Positions 42,148 to 42,658 of a stretch of DNA of 42,658 nt are shown here, piece by piece. The DNA lies in NCBI GenBank assembly GCA_030428835.1, contig JAUIEP010000024.1, positions 1-42,658 on the forward strand, given 5' to 3'. The position numbers and the translations under genes are program-made. The stretch is from Gammaproteobacteria bacterium (lineage in GTDB: Bacteria > Pseudomonadota > Gammaproteobacteria > Pseudomonadales > Halieaceae). The notes under the pieces are model-generated. The model made no database searches and had not been told where the DNA came from. It saw nothing but the letters and a program-made list of their open reading frames with translations. Each line of letters opens with the position of its first letter. The first letter of the stretch is position 1.

Positions 42148-42658
42148 CAGCGCGGCTCCCTCGGTAGCTGCAGGAGCTCGGTGGCGATCAGGTTGAGCTG
42201 GATCTCCGCGGCGCCGGACGCGATACCCGCGACGATCGCGCGCTGGTGGTGCGCCAGCATGATCGGGTCGCCGCCGGAGAGCGCCTCGGGCAGGTGCTCC
42301 ACGACGAAGTCGGACACCAGCCGCTCGGCGTTGACGGTGCCGAAACGCACCAGGCTCGCCTCCGGGCCCGGGATCTCGCCGCGGCAGCGCGCGTCGATAA
42401 TGCTGTAGCTGCCCAGCCGCGCCGACTCGCAGGCCGCCTTGGCGCGCGCGGCCTGCACCTGCGCGCTGTGGTGGAAGCGACCCTCCGAGCGCAGCGTCGC
42501 CACGGCGCGGTGCAGCATCTTCGTCGCGAGGGCGAAGCGCGGTATGCCCACGCGCTCGAGCGCGAGCGCCTCGCGCACGATGGTCCACGCCTGCCCCTCC
42601 GCGCCGAGCATGGCGCTGGCGGGCACCTCGGCGTCGTCGAAGAACACCTCGTGGATGT
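42147..42658 (-). CDS. Acyl-CoA dehydrogenase subunit, C-terminal part (cut by window edge)
   Basis: Only the last 170 residues are visible; the start lies beyond the right edge. The F-F-D-D-A-E-V-P-A-S-A-M-L-G motif and the following W-T-I-V-R-E-A-L-A-L-E-R-V-G match the central part of the family; the Glu in L-E-R is at the position used as catalytic base in isovaleryl-type and steroid-type enzymes (inference). The C-terminus ends L-L-Q-L-P-R-E-P-R. It overlaps the next subunit gene and probably forms a heteromer with it. Confidence 0.9.
   Translation of the reverse strand, partial: IHEVFFDDAEVPASAMLGAEGQAWTIVREALALERVGIPRFALATKMLHRAVATLRSEGRFHHSAQVQAARAKAACESARLGSYSIIDARCRGEIPGPEASLVRFGTVNAERLVSDFVVEHLPEALSGGDPIMLAHHQRAIVAGIASGAAEIQLNLIATELLQLPREPR

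Noticed and set aside
1-42658. tRNA, rRNA, CRISPR arrays, insertion sequences, prophage genes, attachment sites, origins
   Set aside because: None was recognised by eye on either strand; a covariance-model or IS-database search could still find something short.

Overview
This is a GC-rich, densely coded bacterial segment with about 42 credible protein genes, two of them cut by the window ends. It holds no rRNA, tRNA, CRISPR array or insertion sequence that I can recognise. The mix of genes suggests an environmental, possibly marine, proteobacterium, most likely a gammaproteobacterium that degrades steroids, terpenoids or aromatics. The indicators are many short-chain dehydrogenases, CaiB-type CoA-transferase and crotonase genes, a Rieske oxygenase, a P450 with its ferredoxin, a split acyl-CoA dehydrogenase pair, a DUF3604 protein and a PEP-CTERM-like protein. 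The taxonomic placement is inference only.

Region 1 (1-8541, minus strand) is a catabolic operon. In transcription order it encodes a divergent crotonase, an SDR, the two subunits of a hydantoinase/ketone-carboxylase-type enzyme (HyuB, HyuA), a fused double CaiB CoA-transferase, and an AraC-type regulator cut by the left edge. Several junctions overlap by 1-4 bases. A second AraC-type regulator of another subfamily (8686-9804) is divergent, with a palindrome in the shared intergenic region. An aldo/keto reductase and two SDRs follow on the plus strand (9849-12663). The proposed chemistry is ATP-dependent carboxylation of a ketone (or opening of a cyclic amide), CoA activation of the acid, then crotonase-type C-C cleavage.

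Region 2 (12664-25496) is mostly housekeeping and accessory genes: the nucleotide nucleosidase PpnN, a VapBC toxin-antitoxin pair with a two-palindrome promoter, a membrane protein with an SRPBCC protein, proline iminopeptidase, a histone H1-like Lys/Ala protein, a 468-residue protein with a glutamine-amidotransferase triad, a metallophosphoesterase, a TerB-like protein, an acyltransferase-SGNH fusion, a phytanoyl-CoA-dioxygenase-like protein, and a secreted PEP-CTERM-like protein.

Region 3 (25578-35156) has a sodium:solute symporter preceded by a 27-bp tandem repeat, a Cys-rich lipoprotein coupled to an HpnG-like phosphorylase with an export-like N-terminus, a nitroreductase with a SnoaL-like protein, a second toxin-antitoxin pair (Phd-like/PIN) with its own palindrome, an SDR, a beta-propeller protein coupled to a MoaD/ThiS-like ubiquitin-fold protein, a small membrane protein, and a secreted gluzincin-type metalloprotease.

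Region 4 (35192-42658) is again catabolic. A plus-strand cluster (Rieske oxygenase, a translationally coupled 113-residue protein, SDR, DUF3604 protein) converges on a minus-strand operon (two acyl-CoA dehydrogenase subunits, P450, ferredoxin). Together these suit hydroxylation and side-chain beta-oxidation of a bulky alicyclic substrate. The unusual parts I rate highest are the carboxylase/double-CoA-transferase/crotonase operon, the MoaD-like/propeller pair, and the large amidotransferase-like protein.
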